Shown in pieces: positions 1-6,428 of a stretch of 6,641 bases of DNA. A program made the position numbers and the translations under genes. This DNA comes from Pelagibius sp036570545. GTDB lineage: Bacteria > Pseudomonadota > Alphaproteobacteria > Kiloniellales > Kiloniellaceae. Below the pieces are notes generated by a model. That model was given only the letters and a program-made list of their open reading frames with translations. It was not told the origin of the DNA and made no database searches. Each line of letters begins with the position of its first letter. The stretch's first letter is position 1. The stretch spans positions 1-6,641 of the forward strand of contig DATCXZ010000437.1 in the NCBI GenBank assembly GCA_036570545.1, in the 5' to 3' direction.

Positions 1-1088
1 CCGTCGGGCGCGGCGAAGGGCGTGAAGTCGCCACCCGGCCGCGCCGCGAGGCCGCTGTCCCACTCGGCCGCCGCCAGGTAGAGCGCTTCCGGCGCCAGCG
101 CCTTGTAGACCCAGCCGCCGCTGTCGCCGCCGCCCTCGATCTGGCGGCGCGCCTCATGGAAATCCGCGATGGTCTCCAGTCGCGCGTCACGCGCCTCGAG
201 GGCCTGGTAGTCGAGCGTGACGCCGGCCTCCGGCAGGTAGTCGAGCAGCGTCACCAGGCGCTGGTGATAGAGCGGCAGCCAGTGCTCCATGCCGGGATGC
301 GCGCGCGCCGCGCTGACCGCCTCGTAGAGCGGGTCGTCGCGCACCGCGCCGAAGGCCTCGCGGTAGCGGGTGCGGAAGCGCTCCACGGCGGCGGGGTCGA
401 GGATCACCTCGCTGACCGGCTTCAGCGCCAGCTCGGTGGCGCTGCCGGTGGTGCGCTGGGTCAGCGGGTCGAAGCGCCGCAGGCTCTCCAGGTCGTCGCC
501 GAAGAAGTCGAGGCGCAGCGGCTGCTCCTCGCCTGGCGGGAAAACGTCGACGATGCCGCCGCGCACCGCGAACTCGCCGGGCTCGCCGACGGTCTCGACG
601 CGGTAGTAGCCGTTCTCGGCGAAGAAGCCGTTGAGGCGCTCGGCGGGCACGCGCTCGCCCGCCTTCAGCAGCATGATGCGGCCCTCCAGCGCCTCCGGGG
701 CCGGCACCCTCTGCAGCAGGGCGTTCACCGTGGTCACCACCACCTGCGGGCGGCCGGATTTTTTGGCGCCGACCGGCTGCATCAGGCGGGTCAGCACGTC
801 GAGGCGGCGGGCGACGATGTCGCGGTGGGGGCTCACCCGGTCGTAGGGCAGGCAGTCCCAGGCGGGGAACACCAGCACCTCGACCTCCGGCGCGAAGAAC
901 GCCAGGCAGTCGGCCAGGCGCGCCGCCTGGGTATCGTCAAGGGCGACATGCAGCCAGCGGCGCAGCCCGCTCGACGCCAGCAGCTTCGCGATGGTGAGGG
1001 CGTCGACCCCCGGCGGCGCCGAGGCCAGAGTCGGGCGCAAGGCAGACTCCGCCTCCACGGGCGTAGAGGCGGTCACGGATTCCGTCAT
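1..1088 (-). CDS. mfd: Transcription-repair coupling factor Mfd, N-terminal part (cut by window edge)
   Basis: Mfd removes RNA polymerase stalled at DNA lesions and recruits UvrA to start nucleotide excision repair. I translated this strand by hand from ATG 1088-1086: 362 codons stay open to the window edge. The part seen is the UvrB-like N-terminal module. Residues 80-90 read LPYDRVSPHRD (E. coli Mfd: LPYDSFSPHQD), residues 122-128 NALLQRV, and residues 192-212 hold RLDFF followed by SLRRFD and QRT, matching the E. coli RLDFF..SLRVFD..QRT block. As expected for this module there is no Walker A motif; the RNA polymerase-binding domain and translocase motor lie beyond base 1. The full protein is usually near 1150 residues, so about a third is visible. 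The gene starts 31 bases after sdhE on the same strand, suggesting co-transcription. The ribosome site is weak (GAGAAG at 1096-1091, very close to the ATG), and no other in-frame start is seen in the bases just upstream. Confidence 0.95.
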   Translation of the reverse strand, partial: MTESVTASTPVEAESALRPTLASAPPGVDALTIAKLLASSGLRRWLHVALDDTQAARLADCLAFFAPEVEVLVFPAWDCLPYDRVSPHRDIVARRLDVLTRLMQPVGAKKSGRPQVVVTTVNALLQRVPAPEALEGRIMLLKAGERVPAERLNGFFAENGYYRVETVGEPGEFAVRGGIVDVFPPGEEQPLRLDFFGDDLESLRRFDPLTQRTTGSATELALKPVSEVILDPAAVERFRTRYREAFGAVRDDPLYEAVSAARAHPGMEHWLPLYHQRLVTLLDYLPEAGVTLDYQALEARDARLETIADFHEARRQIEGGGDSGGWVYKALAPEALYLAAAEWDSGLAARPGGDFTPFAAPD

Positions 1089-1119
1089 TACTTCTCGGGC
1101 ATTCTGTGCAGAAAGGAAC

Positions 1120-1398
1120 TCAGCGGCCGGGCGCTTGAAGCTCGAAGGCCAGCAGCAGCCGCATCACGTCGTGGTCGTAGTCCGCCGGAGGGCGGCTGCG
1201 ACCGAGGATCCAGTCGTAAACCACCGGCTCCGGCACGTCCAGCAGCGCCTCGAAGCGGTCGAGCTGGCTGCTGTCAAAGGCTGACAGGTGGACATCGGCA
1301 AAGCTACCGATCAGCAGGTCCATTTCCTTGGTGCCGCGGTGCCAGCTCCGGAAGCGCAGGCGCTTGCGCCGGTTCTCGATGGTTTCGGTTTGGCTCAT
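1120..1398 (-). CDS. sdhE: SdhE, FAD assembly factor for succinate dehydrogenase
   Basis: SdhE (YgfY/DUF339, the bacterial relative of SDHAF2/Sdh5) is a small cytoplasmic protein that helps attach FAD covalently to SdhA. The protein has 92 residues, within the usual size. The hallmark RGxxE motif is at residues 21-25 (R21, G22, E25), after a basic N-terminal stretch (NRRKRLRFRSWH). The C-terminal half has the expected helical make-up, with the family-typical block FEALLDVPEPVVYDWI around residues 49-64. The start is ATG at 1398-1396, with a short Shine-Dalgarno-like AGGG at 1406-1403 only four bases away. The stop lies 31 bases before mfd. No sdh structural genes are in the window, so the link to mfd looks like a conserved gene order rather than a shared function. 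Identification rests on motif and size together with neighbourhood. Confidence 0.92.
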   Translation of the reverse strand: MSQTETIENRRKRLRFRSWHRGTKEMDLLIGSFADVHLSAFDSSQLDRFEALLDVPEPVVYDWILGRSRPPADYDHDVMRLLLAFELQAPGR

Positions 1399-1460
1399 GG
1401 AGCCCTAGGATATAGAGCCGTCGCACCGTTTTGTCAGGCTCTTCCGGCCGGATTTTCCCT
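1399..1460. promoter_or_regulatory. Short divergent promoter spacer between sdhE-mfd and recG
   Basis: Only 62 bases separate the sdhE ATG from the preferred recG start, so signals for both directions must lie here or inside the neighbouring genes. The one AT-rich patch is at 1407-1417. On the plus strand it gives TATAGA (1411-1416, four of six matches to a -10 box); on the minus strand the same patch reads TATATC. No good -35 box is visible at the right distance for either. That the region drives transcription is inferred from gene layout; the exact boxes are weak. Confidence 0.4.
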
Positions 1461-3545
1461 TTGCGCCCCGAGATCCTCTTCCCGCTGTTCGCGCCCGCCA
1501 CCAGCCTCTCCGGGGTCGGGCCGCGCTTTGCCAAGCTGTTCGAGACGCTGACCGGCGGGCCGGCGGTGCTCGACCTCTGCTGGCACCTGCCGAGCGGCCT
1601 GATCGACCGGCGCTACGCGCCAAAGATCGCCGAGGCCGTGCCGGGCAGGATCGCCACGCTGACGGTCCACATCGCCGAGCACCGCGCGCCGCCGAGCCGG
1701 CGCCAGCCCTATCGCATCGTCTGCCACGACGATTCCGGCTTCATGGAGCTGGTGTTCTTCCACGCCCACCGCGACTACCTGATGAAGATGCTGCCGCCGG
1801 GCGAGGTTCGCGTGGTCAGCGGCAAGCTCGAGGTGTTCAACGACCGCCTGCAGATGACCCATCCGGACCACATCGCGCCCCCGTCGGAAGCCGCGAGCCT
1901 GCAGACGGTGGAGCCGGTCTATCCCTTGACCGCGGGACTGACCCTGAAGACCGTCGGCAAGGCGGTGCAGGCGGCCCTGAAGCGGGTGCCGGCGCTGCCG
2001 GAATGGCTGGATCGCGGCCTCCAGGCGCGCGAGGGCTGGGCCGACTGGCACCGCGCGCTCGCCGAGGCCCACGCGCCGAAGGAGGAGGCCGACCTCTCGC
2101 CGCTGGCGCCGGTGCGCCGGCGCCTCGCCTACGACGAGCTGCTGGCCAACCAGCTCGCCATCGCCCTGGTGCGCGACCGCCAGTTGAAGCAGCGCGGCCG
2201 CGCGCTGAAAGGCGACGGCCGGCTCTGCCAGAAGGTCATCGACGCCCTGTCCTTCCAGCTCACCGGCTCGCAGCGCCTCGCCTGGGCCGAGATCGCCGCC
2301 GACCTGGCCGCCGAGCACCGCATGCTGCGCCTGCTCCAGGGTGACGTCGGCAGCGGCAAGACGGTGGTCGCGCTGCTCGCCATGCTGACCGCCGTGGAGG
2401 CCGGAGGCCAGGCCGCCCTCATGGCGCCCACCGAAATCCTGGCGCGCCAGCACTTCAACACCCTCGAGCCATTGGCGCGCGCCGCCGGGGTCGAGATCGT
2501 CCTGCTGACCGGCCGCGACAAGGGCAAGGCGCGCCAAGCGATCCTCGGCGGGCTCGCGTCCGGCGCGACGCCGCTCGTCGTCGGCACCCATGCGCTATTC
2601 CAGGAAGATGTTGCCTTTCGCGACCTCGCCATGGCGGTGATCGACGAGCAGCATCGCTTCGGCGTGCACCAGCGCCTGACGCTGACCGGCAAGGGCAAGG
2701 CCGTCGACGTGCTGGTGATGACGGCGACGCCGATCCCGCGCACGCTCATGCTCACCGCCCACGGCGACATGGACGTCTCGCGCCTCACCGAGCGGCCGCC
2801 GGGCCGCCAGCCGATCGAGACCAGGACGCTCTCGCTCGACCGCCTCGACGAGGTGGTGGATGGCGTTGCGCGCGCCCTTGCGCGCGATGCGCAGGTCTAC
2901 TGGATCTGCCCGCTGGTCGAGGAGTCGGAGAACGTCGACCTCGCCGCCGCCGAGGATCGTTGCCGGGCGCTTCAGCAGCGTTTCGGCGAGAAGATCGGGC
3001 TGGTCCACGGGCGCATGAAGGGACCCGACAAGGATGCGGTCATGGCGCGCTTCGCCGCCGGCGAGCTCGCCCTGCTGGTCGCCACCACGGTGGTCGAGGT
3101 CGGCGTCGACGTGCCCAACGCGACCGTCATGGTGATCGAGCACGCCGAGCGCTTCGGCCTCGCCCAGCTTCACCAGCTCCGCGGCCGCGTCGGCCGCGGC
3201 AGCGGCAAGTCCACCTGCCTGCTGCTGTGGCAGGGGCCGCTCGGCGAGACCGCCCGCGCGCGCCTGCGCATCATGCGCCAGACCGACGACGGCTTCCGCA
3301 TCGCCGAGGAGGACCTGAAGCTGCGCGGCGCCGGCGAGCTGCTCGGCACCCGCCAGAGCGGCCTGCCGGAGTTCCGCCTCGCCAACCTGGCGGTGCACGA
3401 CGACCTCCTGGCCATCGCGCGCGACGACGCCCGCCTGGTGCTCGACCGCGATCCGGAGCTGGCCGGCGAGCGCGGCAAGGCCCTGCGCGTGCTGCTCTAC
3501 CTCTTCGAGCGCGACGCCGCGGTGAAATACCTGCGCTCCGGCTGA
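1461..3545 (+). CDS. recG: ATP-dependent DNA helicase RecG
   Basis: RecG reverses stalled replication forks and branch-migrates Holliday junctions and D-/R-loops. Taken from TTG 1461 the protein has 694 residues, normal for the family. The N-terminal wedge/OB domain fills about residues 10-240, starting with SLSGVGPRFAKL. The helicase core follows: Walker A GDVGSGKT at 294-301 (K300), the DEQH box at 395-398 followed by RFGVHQR, motif III as MTATPIPRTL from 420, and motif VI QLRGRVGRG at 572-580. The C-terminus (LRVLLYLFERDAAVKYL) is intact. A TTG at 1431 in the same frame would add ten residues (MSGSSGRIFP). I prefer 1461 because the product then begins MRPEILFPLFAP, which I recall as typical of alphaproteobacterial RecG. 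Neither TTG has a clear ribosome site, and an in-frame TAG at 1413 excludes anything further upstream. The gene is divergent from sdhE-mfd. Confidence 0.96.
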   Translation: MRPEILFPLFAPATSLSGVGPRFAKLFETLTGGPAVLDLCWHLPSGLIDRRYAPKIAEAVPGRIATLTVHIAEHRAPPSRRQPYRIVCHDDSGFMELVFFHAHRDYLMKMLPPGEVRVVSGKLEVFNDRLQMTHPDHIAPPSEAASLQTVEPVYPLTAGLTLKTVGKAVQAALKRVPALPEWLDRGLQAREGWADWHRALAEAHAPKEEADLSPLAPVRRRLAYDELLANQLAIALVRDRQLKQRGRALKGDGRLCQKVIDALSFQLTGSQRLAWAEIAADLAAEHRMLRLLQGDVGSGKTVVALLAMLTAVEAGGQAALMAPTEILARQHFNTLEPLARAAGVEIVLLTGRDKGKARQAILGGLASGATPLVVGTHALFQEDVAFRDLAMAVIDEQHRFGVHQRLTLTGKGKAVDVLVMTATPIPRTLMLTAHGDMDVSRLTERPPGRQPIETRTLSLDRLDEVVDGVARALARDAQVYWICPLVEESENVDLAAAEDRCRALQQRFGEKIGLVHGRMKGPDKDAVMARFAAGELALLVATTVVEVGVDVPNATVMVIEHAERFGLAQLHQLRGRVGRGSGKSTCLLLWQGPLGETARARLRIMRQTDDGFRIAEEDLKLRGAGELLGTRQSGLPEFRLANLAVHDDLLAIARDDARLVLDRDPELAGERGKALRVLLYLFERDAAVKYLRSG

Positions 3546-3746
3546 CTCACTCGCCTGACCGAACTAATACCAGCCTGAGCGCGGCGGCCAAGATCGGAGG
3601 CATCGGCCTTCAGATTCGTGCGATGTCGAGCATGCGCATTATGCCGTGCCAGAGTTGATCGTGGTAAACTGAGTGGAGGTCAGCCGACAAACCTTCTTTG
3701 AATGTTACTGCCGCGGGGATGCTTTCACTTATCGCGTCGGCATAGC
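3546..3746. other. recG-to-island intergenic stretch, no clear signal
   Basis: These bases follow the recG stop and precede the island gene's ribosome site. The first hundred or so keep the host's high GC; after about 3660 the sequence becomes AT-richer, so the left edge of the acquired segment probably lies near 3650-3700. I found no strong hairpin with a T-run that would end recG transcription. There is also no convincing -35/-10 pair for the downstream gene: TAAACT at 3664-3669 and TTGAAT at 3698-3703 each lack a partner at proper spacing. Confidence 0.5.
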
Positions 3747-3752
3747 AGGAGG
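3747..3752 (+). promoter_or_regulatory. Strong ribosome binding site of the island gene
   Basis: AGGAGG at 3747-3752 is a perfect Shine-Dalgarno core, eight bases before ATG 3761, with a purine- and A-rich spacer. It fixes the start of the 190-residue gene. It is clearly stronger than any site before the high-GC genes in the window, which supports the gene being real and efficiently translated. Confidence 0.85.
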
Positions 3753-3760
3753 GAGAAAAA

Positions 3761-4333
3761 ATGCAGGAACTTGGTCAGATACCTACGGGTGCAATACTGA
3801 CGTTGGTCGGCACAACCGGGGCTGCAGTCTCACTATTTTTGGATGCTCATTCTGATCTTGTCGCAAGAGGCAGCTTAGTCGACCTCTCCACTAGAGAGGA
3901 TATGGTTCGAACGCTATCCTTGGACGTCCCTTCGGAATGGGTATCGCAAATTACGACTAAGGTGCCGGCCCCTTCTGAATGGGTTGAAGGCAAGCTTGAG
4001 GTCGAACTACCTGACCTACCTCCACTCCAAATTACAATTCGCCATTTCAATCCAGAATCCAAACTCTGGGCCGGTGAGGTTAATAATAAGCTCACAGACG
4101 AGAGCATTAATTTTACCTTTCAGGAGCTTCACTCTCCCGATGTTACAGTGGTAGTTGTAACTATACTTGGGATATTGTGCGGAATTTCTGTACTTGCCGA
4201 TTTACTCCGCGGCTGCGAGAAAAGGGCCGAAGAGGCTTGTGGAGTTGGTAAGGTGAAAAGCGTGAAAACCAAGAAGAGCTGGGCAGGGATAGCAAGCTGC
4301 AATTTGGAGTGCGAATTCGTCTGTAAAGACTGA
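3761..4333 (+). CDS. Unrecognised two-membrane-segment, cysteine-rich protein
   Basis: I do not recognise this 190-residue protein. A hydrophobic segment lies at about residues 9-28 (TGAILTLVGTTGAAVSLFL) and a stronger one at about 127-148 (VTVVVVTILGILCGISVLADL). Between them is a mostly polar domain of about 100 residues with proline-rich strands and a small repeat, PSEWV at 57-61 and 71-75. The tail (149-190) is rich in lysine and has cysteines at 152, 160, 180, 184 and 188; C140 lies in the second membrane segment. By the positive-inside rule the tail would be cytoplasmic and the middle domain periplasmic; this is inference. The gene is far poorer in GC than its neighbours (counted lines 40-52%) and uses codons such as TTA and AGA that recG-like genes avoid, pointing to acquisition. 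It stands alone, with 215 bases before it and 155 after. Possible roles, all unproven: a small membrane sensor, an effector or immunity component, or a phage/plasmid remnant. Confidence 0.8.
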   Translation: MQELGQIPTGAILTLVGTTGAAVSLFLDAHSDLVARGSLVDLSTREDMVRTLSLDVPSEWVSQITTKVPAPSEWVEGKLEVELPDLPPLQITIRHFNPESKLWAGEVNNKLTDESINFTFQELHSPDVTVVVVTILGILCGISVLADLLRGCEKRAEEACGVGKVKSVKTKKSWAGIASCNLECEFVCKD

Positions 4334-4346
4334 AACGGTCTTTGCA
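4322..4346 (+). terminator. Hairpin overlapping the end of the island gene
   Basis: Bases 4322-4330 pair with 4338-4346 in a nine-base stem with one U-G wobble, around a seven-base loop that contains the stop codon (4331-4333). There is no long T-run after it, so it may be a weak or factor-assisted terminator, or an mRNA 3'-end stabiliser. The pairing is seen directly; the function is inferred. Confidence 0.4.
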
Positions 4347-4374
4347 TCGTTACCTGTACAGAAGATGAGTAGAC

Positions 4375-4414
4375 TTACACGCGAAGCAAGTGGCGAGTTT
4401 ATATATGACTTCGC
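4375..4414 (+). promoter_or_regulatory. Possible promoter with inverted repeat upstream of the PAS gene
   Basis: An AT-rich box TTTATATATG lies at 4398-4407 and gives a TATATA -10 candidate at 4400-4405; TTACAC at 4375-4380 could serve as a poor -35. A perfect six-base inverted repeat, GCGAAG (4381-4386) and CTTCGC (4409-4414), brackets the AT-rich box and could be an operator. A transcript from here would have a leader of about 80 bases before ATG 4489. Alternatively this is only the AT-rich right end of the acquired segment. Confidence 0.25.
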
Positions 4415-4488
4415 CGGTTAAGGCCTTGTTAGGCATAGGGCGCGAGAATGAGGCTCCCGCATACGCCACTACGAGTTGAGCCTTTGCC

Positions 4489-4968
4489 ATGTCTGGCCTC
4501 GTCGCCGCCGAACGCCGCCTCGTCCTTCGCGTCGAAGAATACTGGGACCACCTGCGCCAGGACCGCGCCTTCCCGCGCACCGCCGACATCGACCCGGTGG
4601 AGCTGGGCGACGACTGGTGCGACTGCTTCGTCATGAACCCCTGCGAGCCGCCGGAGGACGCCACCTTCCTGTTCATCGGACCGCGGCTGCTGGAGAACGC
4701 GAAGCTCCCGGACGACTGGGCGCGATCGGCCGAGCGCCGCGTCCGCGACTGCCCCGCAGACTCCATGCTGGGCCGGTCGGTGCAGTACATCGGGCAGGTG
4801 CTGCGCCAGCGCGTGCCGGTTGCCGTCTCGGAGGTGTTCGCGGAAGCCGGCGAGGAGGTCAGGCTGCGCGCCACCCTCGCCCCCCTGTCCTCCAACGGCC
4901 GCGATGTCGACGCCGTGCTCGGCGCGGCCAACTGCGCCCGCCAGGAAGCGATGCAGCCGACGGCCTGA
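4489..4968 (+). CDS. Single-domain PAS_5-family protein
   Basis: This 159-residue protein resembles the PAS_5 group (PF07310), small proteins frequent in alphaproteobacteria whose ligand and partner are mostly unknown. The family pattern is visible: EEYWDHLR at residues 16-23, the FPRTADIDP block at 28-36, and a strand leading to a glycine at 59-66 (TFLFIGPR). A short helix and a C-terminal strand (RLRATLAPL) follow near 125-133. It has no membrane segment and no kinase, cyclase or DNA-binding domain, so any signal must pass to a partner. It has five cysteines (44, 46, 52, 88, 149), three of them in a nine-residue cluster. ATG 4489 is the only sensible start, since an in-frame TGA sits at 4477-4479; no clear ribosome site precedes it. 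GC content returns to the host level here. It ends 71 bases before the CNNM-type gene. Family assignment is by pattern recall and was not searched. Confidence 0.8.
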   Translation: MSGLVAAERRLVLRVEEYWDHLRQDRAFPRTADIDPVELGDDWCDCFVMNPCEPPEDATFLFIGPRLLENAKLPDDWARSAERRVRDCPADSMLGRSVQYIGQVLRQRVPVAVSEVFAEAGEEVRLRATLAPLSSNGRDVDAVLGAANCARQEAMQPTA

Positions 4969-5001
4969 GCCGGCATCGCCGGTCGCCACGCCCGTCCGGT
5001 C

Positions 5002-5010
5002 TGCTATTCT
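5002..5010 (+). promoter_or_regulatory. Extended -10 promoter candidate of the CNNM-type gene
   Basis: TG at 5002-5003, one base, then TATTCT (5005-5010) forms an extended -10 pattern 29 bases before ATG 5040. No good -35 box is present, which an extended -10 can tolerate. Downstream, GAGGG at 5031-5035 is a usable ribosome site four bases from the ATG. This suggests the gene has its own promoter despite following the PAS gene closely. Confidence 0.4.
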
Positions 5011-5039
5011 TGCACCCTCTGATCAACTACGAGGGTTCC

Positions 5040-6362
5040 ATGCTGTATCTCGAAGTATTCTTCGTCCTGCTGCTCACCGTGCTGAACGGCGTGCTGGCGA
5101 TGTCGGAGCTCGCCCTGGTGTCGTCGCGGCGCAGCCGGCTCGGCCAGTTGGCCGCACAGGGCAGCGGCGGGGCCCGGACTGCCCTGCGCCTGATGGACGA
5201 CCCCGGCGGCTTCCTGTCGACGGTTCAGATCGGCATCACCCTGGTCGGCATCTTCGCCGGCGCCTTCGGCGGCGCGACGCTGGCGAACCGCCTCGGCGAC
5301 TGGCTCGACCGCTTCCCCGTGCTGGCGCCGAACGGCGACAGCATCGCGATCGGCGTCGTCGTGCTCCTCATCACCTACCTGTCGCTCATCGTCGGCGAGC
5401 TGGTGCCCAAGCGGATCGCGCTGACCAACCCGGAGCGCGTCGCCACGCTGGTCGCCAAGCCGATGCACCGGCTGTCGCGCGTTGCCGCCCCCGCGGTCTG
5501 GCTGCTGCGGATTTCGACCGAGGCGGTGCTCCGCGCCCTCCGGCTCTCCGGCACGCGCAGCGAGACGATCACGGAGGACGAGGTGAAATCGCTGATCGCC
5601 GAGGGCACCCGCGCCGGCGTCTTCGTGCCGCAGGAGCGGCGCATGATAGAGGGCGTCCTGCGCCTCGCCGACCGGCCGGTGCGGGTGGTCATGACGCCCC
5701 GCACGGAGATCACCTGGGTGGATATCGAGGCCGATGGCGAGGCGCTGCTGCGGGCCGTGGCGCGCCGCCGCTTCTCGCGGCTGCTGGTCTGCGAGGACAG
5801 CGTCGACAACGCGGTCGGCATCCTCCACACCAAGGATGTCCTGCCGCTGGCCTTGAAGAACGAGCCCATCGCGGTGCGCGCGGCCATGGTTCCGGCCGTG
5901 ATCGTGCCCGACCGCACCTCCGTGCTGCAACTGCTCGATCGTTTCCGCCGCGAGGGCATCCACATGGCGGTGATGGTCGACGAGTACGGCACGACCGAAG
6001 GCATCGCCACCCTCACCGACGTCCTCGAGTCGATCGCCGGCGACCTGCCGGAGCGCGGCGAGCTGACGGAGCCACTTATCGTCAGGCGCAGCGACGGCTC
6101 CTGGCTGGTCGCAGGCACGCTGCCGATCGACGAGTTCGAAGACCGCTTCAGCCTGCCGGGGCTGCAGGGCGACGGCGGCTTCCACACCCTCGCCGGCTTC
6201 GTCCTGCAACGGCTCGGCCACGTTCCCGACACCGGCGAGAGCTTCGACTACCGCGGGCTGCGCTTCGAGGTGGTCGACATGGACGGCCGCCGGGTCGACA
6301 AGGTGCTGGTGCAGCGCCTGCCGTCTGCCCCCGACCAGCCGCAGACGCCGGCCGGTCACTGA
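5040..6362 (+). CDS. CNNM/CorC-type membrane protein (DUF21, CBS pair, CorC_HlyC)
   Basis: This 440-residue inner-membrane protein belongs to the family often annotated hemolysin-like or TlyC/CorB-like. Relatives handle Mg2+ or Co2+ efflux, and haemolysis is not an established role for most of them. The DUF21 transmembrane domain covers about residues 1-165. Hydrophobic helices lie near 3-24, 60-83 and 101-121, with a weaker one near 147-166, and the conserved GELVPKRIAL block is at 119-128. The CBS pair, which binds adenine nucleotides in relatives, runs from about 205 to 336; landmarks are VMTPRTEI (217-224) and the strongly conserved VDEYGTTEG (313-321) and DVLESIAGDL (327-336). The CorC_HlyC domain fills about 345-427. 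Length and domain order are complete. ATG 5040 follows GAGGG at 5031-5035 and begins directly with the first membrane helix. The frame is open further upstream (from 4476), but that part overlaps the PAS gene and has no membrane-protein character. Substrate not determinable here. Confidence 0.93.
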   Translation: MLYLEVFFVLLLTVLNGVLAMSELALVSSRRSRLGQLAAQGSGGARTALRLMDDPGGFLSTVQIGITLVGIFAGAFGGATLANRLGDWLDRFPVLAPNGDSIAIGVVVLLITYLSLIVGELVPKRIALTNPERVATLVAKPMHRLSRVAAPAVWLLRISTEAVLRALRLSGTRSETITEDEVKSLIAEGTRAGVFVPQERRMIEGVLRLADRPVRVVMTPRTEITWVDIEADGEALLRAVARRRFSRLLVCEDSVDNAVGILHTKDVLPLALKNEPIAVRAAMVPAVIVPDRTSVLQLLDRFRREGIHMAVMVDEYGTTEGIATLTDVLESIAGDLPERGELTEPLIVRRSDGSWLVAGTLPIDEFEDRFSLPGLQGDGGFHTLAGFVLQRLGHVPDTGESFDYRGLRFEVVDMDGRRVDKVLVQRLPSAPDQPQTPAGH

Positions 6363-6390
6363 CGCCGCGCGGCCGCCGCAGCAGTGCTCG

Positions 6391-6422
6391 AGAAGCTTTA
6401 GCAGGCTGCTGAAAAATGCTTC
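6391..6422. repeat. Imperfect palindrome after the CNNM-type gene
   Basis: The segment folds back on itself: GAAGC at 6392-6396 pairs with GCTTC at 6418-6422, TTT with AAA inside, and AGCAG (6400-6404) with CTGCT (6406-6410) at the tip. It sits 29 bases after the stop codon, so it could act as the transcript end, but no T-run follows. The core GCAGGCTGCTGAAAAA resembles, from memory only, sequences near the ends of some insertion elements. Confidence 0.4.
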
Positions 6423-6428
6423 GGGGCA

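Noticed and set aside
1088..1102. Five-codon frame (four codons plus stop) whose TAA overlaps the mfd ATG by one base (TAATG)
   Set aside because: It is too short to judge and has no ribosome site of its own; probably chance, although translational coupling cannot be excluded.
156..1415. Long plus-strand open frame of 419 codons opposite mfd and sdhE
   Set aside because: Its translation is Arg/Ala/Gly-rich low-complexity typical of antisense in GC-rich DNA, while the minus strand gives clear Mfd and SdhE motifs.
1434..2591. Minus-strand open frame opposite recG (385 codons), with similar ones at 2129-2788 and 2595-3398
   Set aside because: They are antisense to verified RecG motifs, and the products lack any recognisable domain.
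3673..3855. 60-codon frame starting at GTG 3673 across the island gene start
   Set aside because: It overlaps the 190-residue gene in another frame, has no ribosome site, and lacks recognisable features.
3847..4107. Minus-strand frames (86 codons here, 72 codons at 4129-4347) opposite the island gene
   Set aside because: No ribosome site or domain is seen; the plus-strand gene has a perfect site and coherent membrane segments.
4428..4434. GTTAGGC, which fits the integron core GTTRRRY; the island gene was considered as an integron cassette
   Set aside because: No matching RYYYAAC partner or attC-like paired L boxes were found within about 140 bases, and no GTTRRRY was found at the left edge of the island. 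The motif is short enough to occur by chance.
4969..4983. CCGGC/GCCGG hairpin after the PAS gene as a terminator
   Set aside because: The stem is only five bases with a three-base loop and there is no T-run; such hairpins are common in GC-rich DNA.
4476..5039. Upstream extension of the CNNM-type frame to TTG 4476
   Set aside because: It overlaps the PAS gene in another frame, gives Arg/Pro-rich nonsense, and puts 188 residues before the first membrane helix. ATG 5040 has a ribosome site.
4820..6412. 530-codon plus-strand frame, and the 451-codon minus-strand frame at 5004-6359
   Set aside because: Both are out of frame or antisense to the well-conserved CNNM-type protein and have low-complexity composition.
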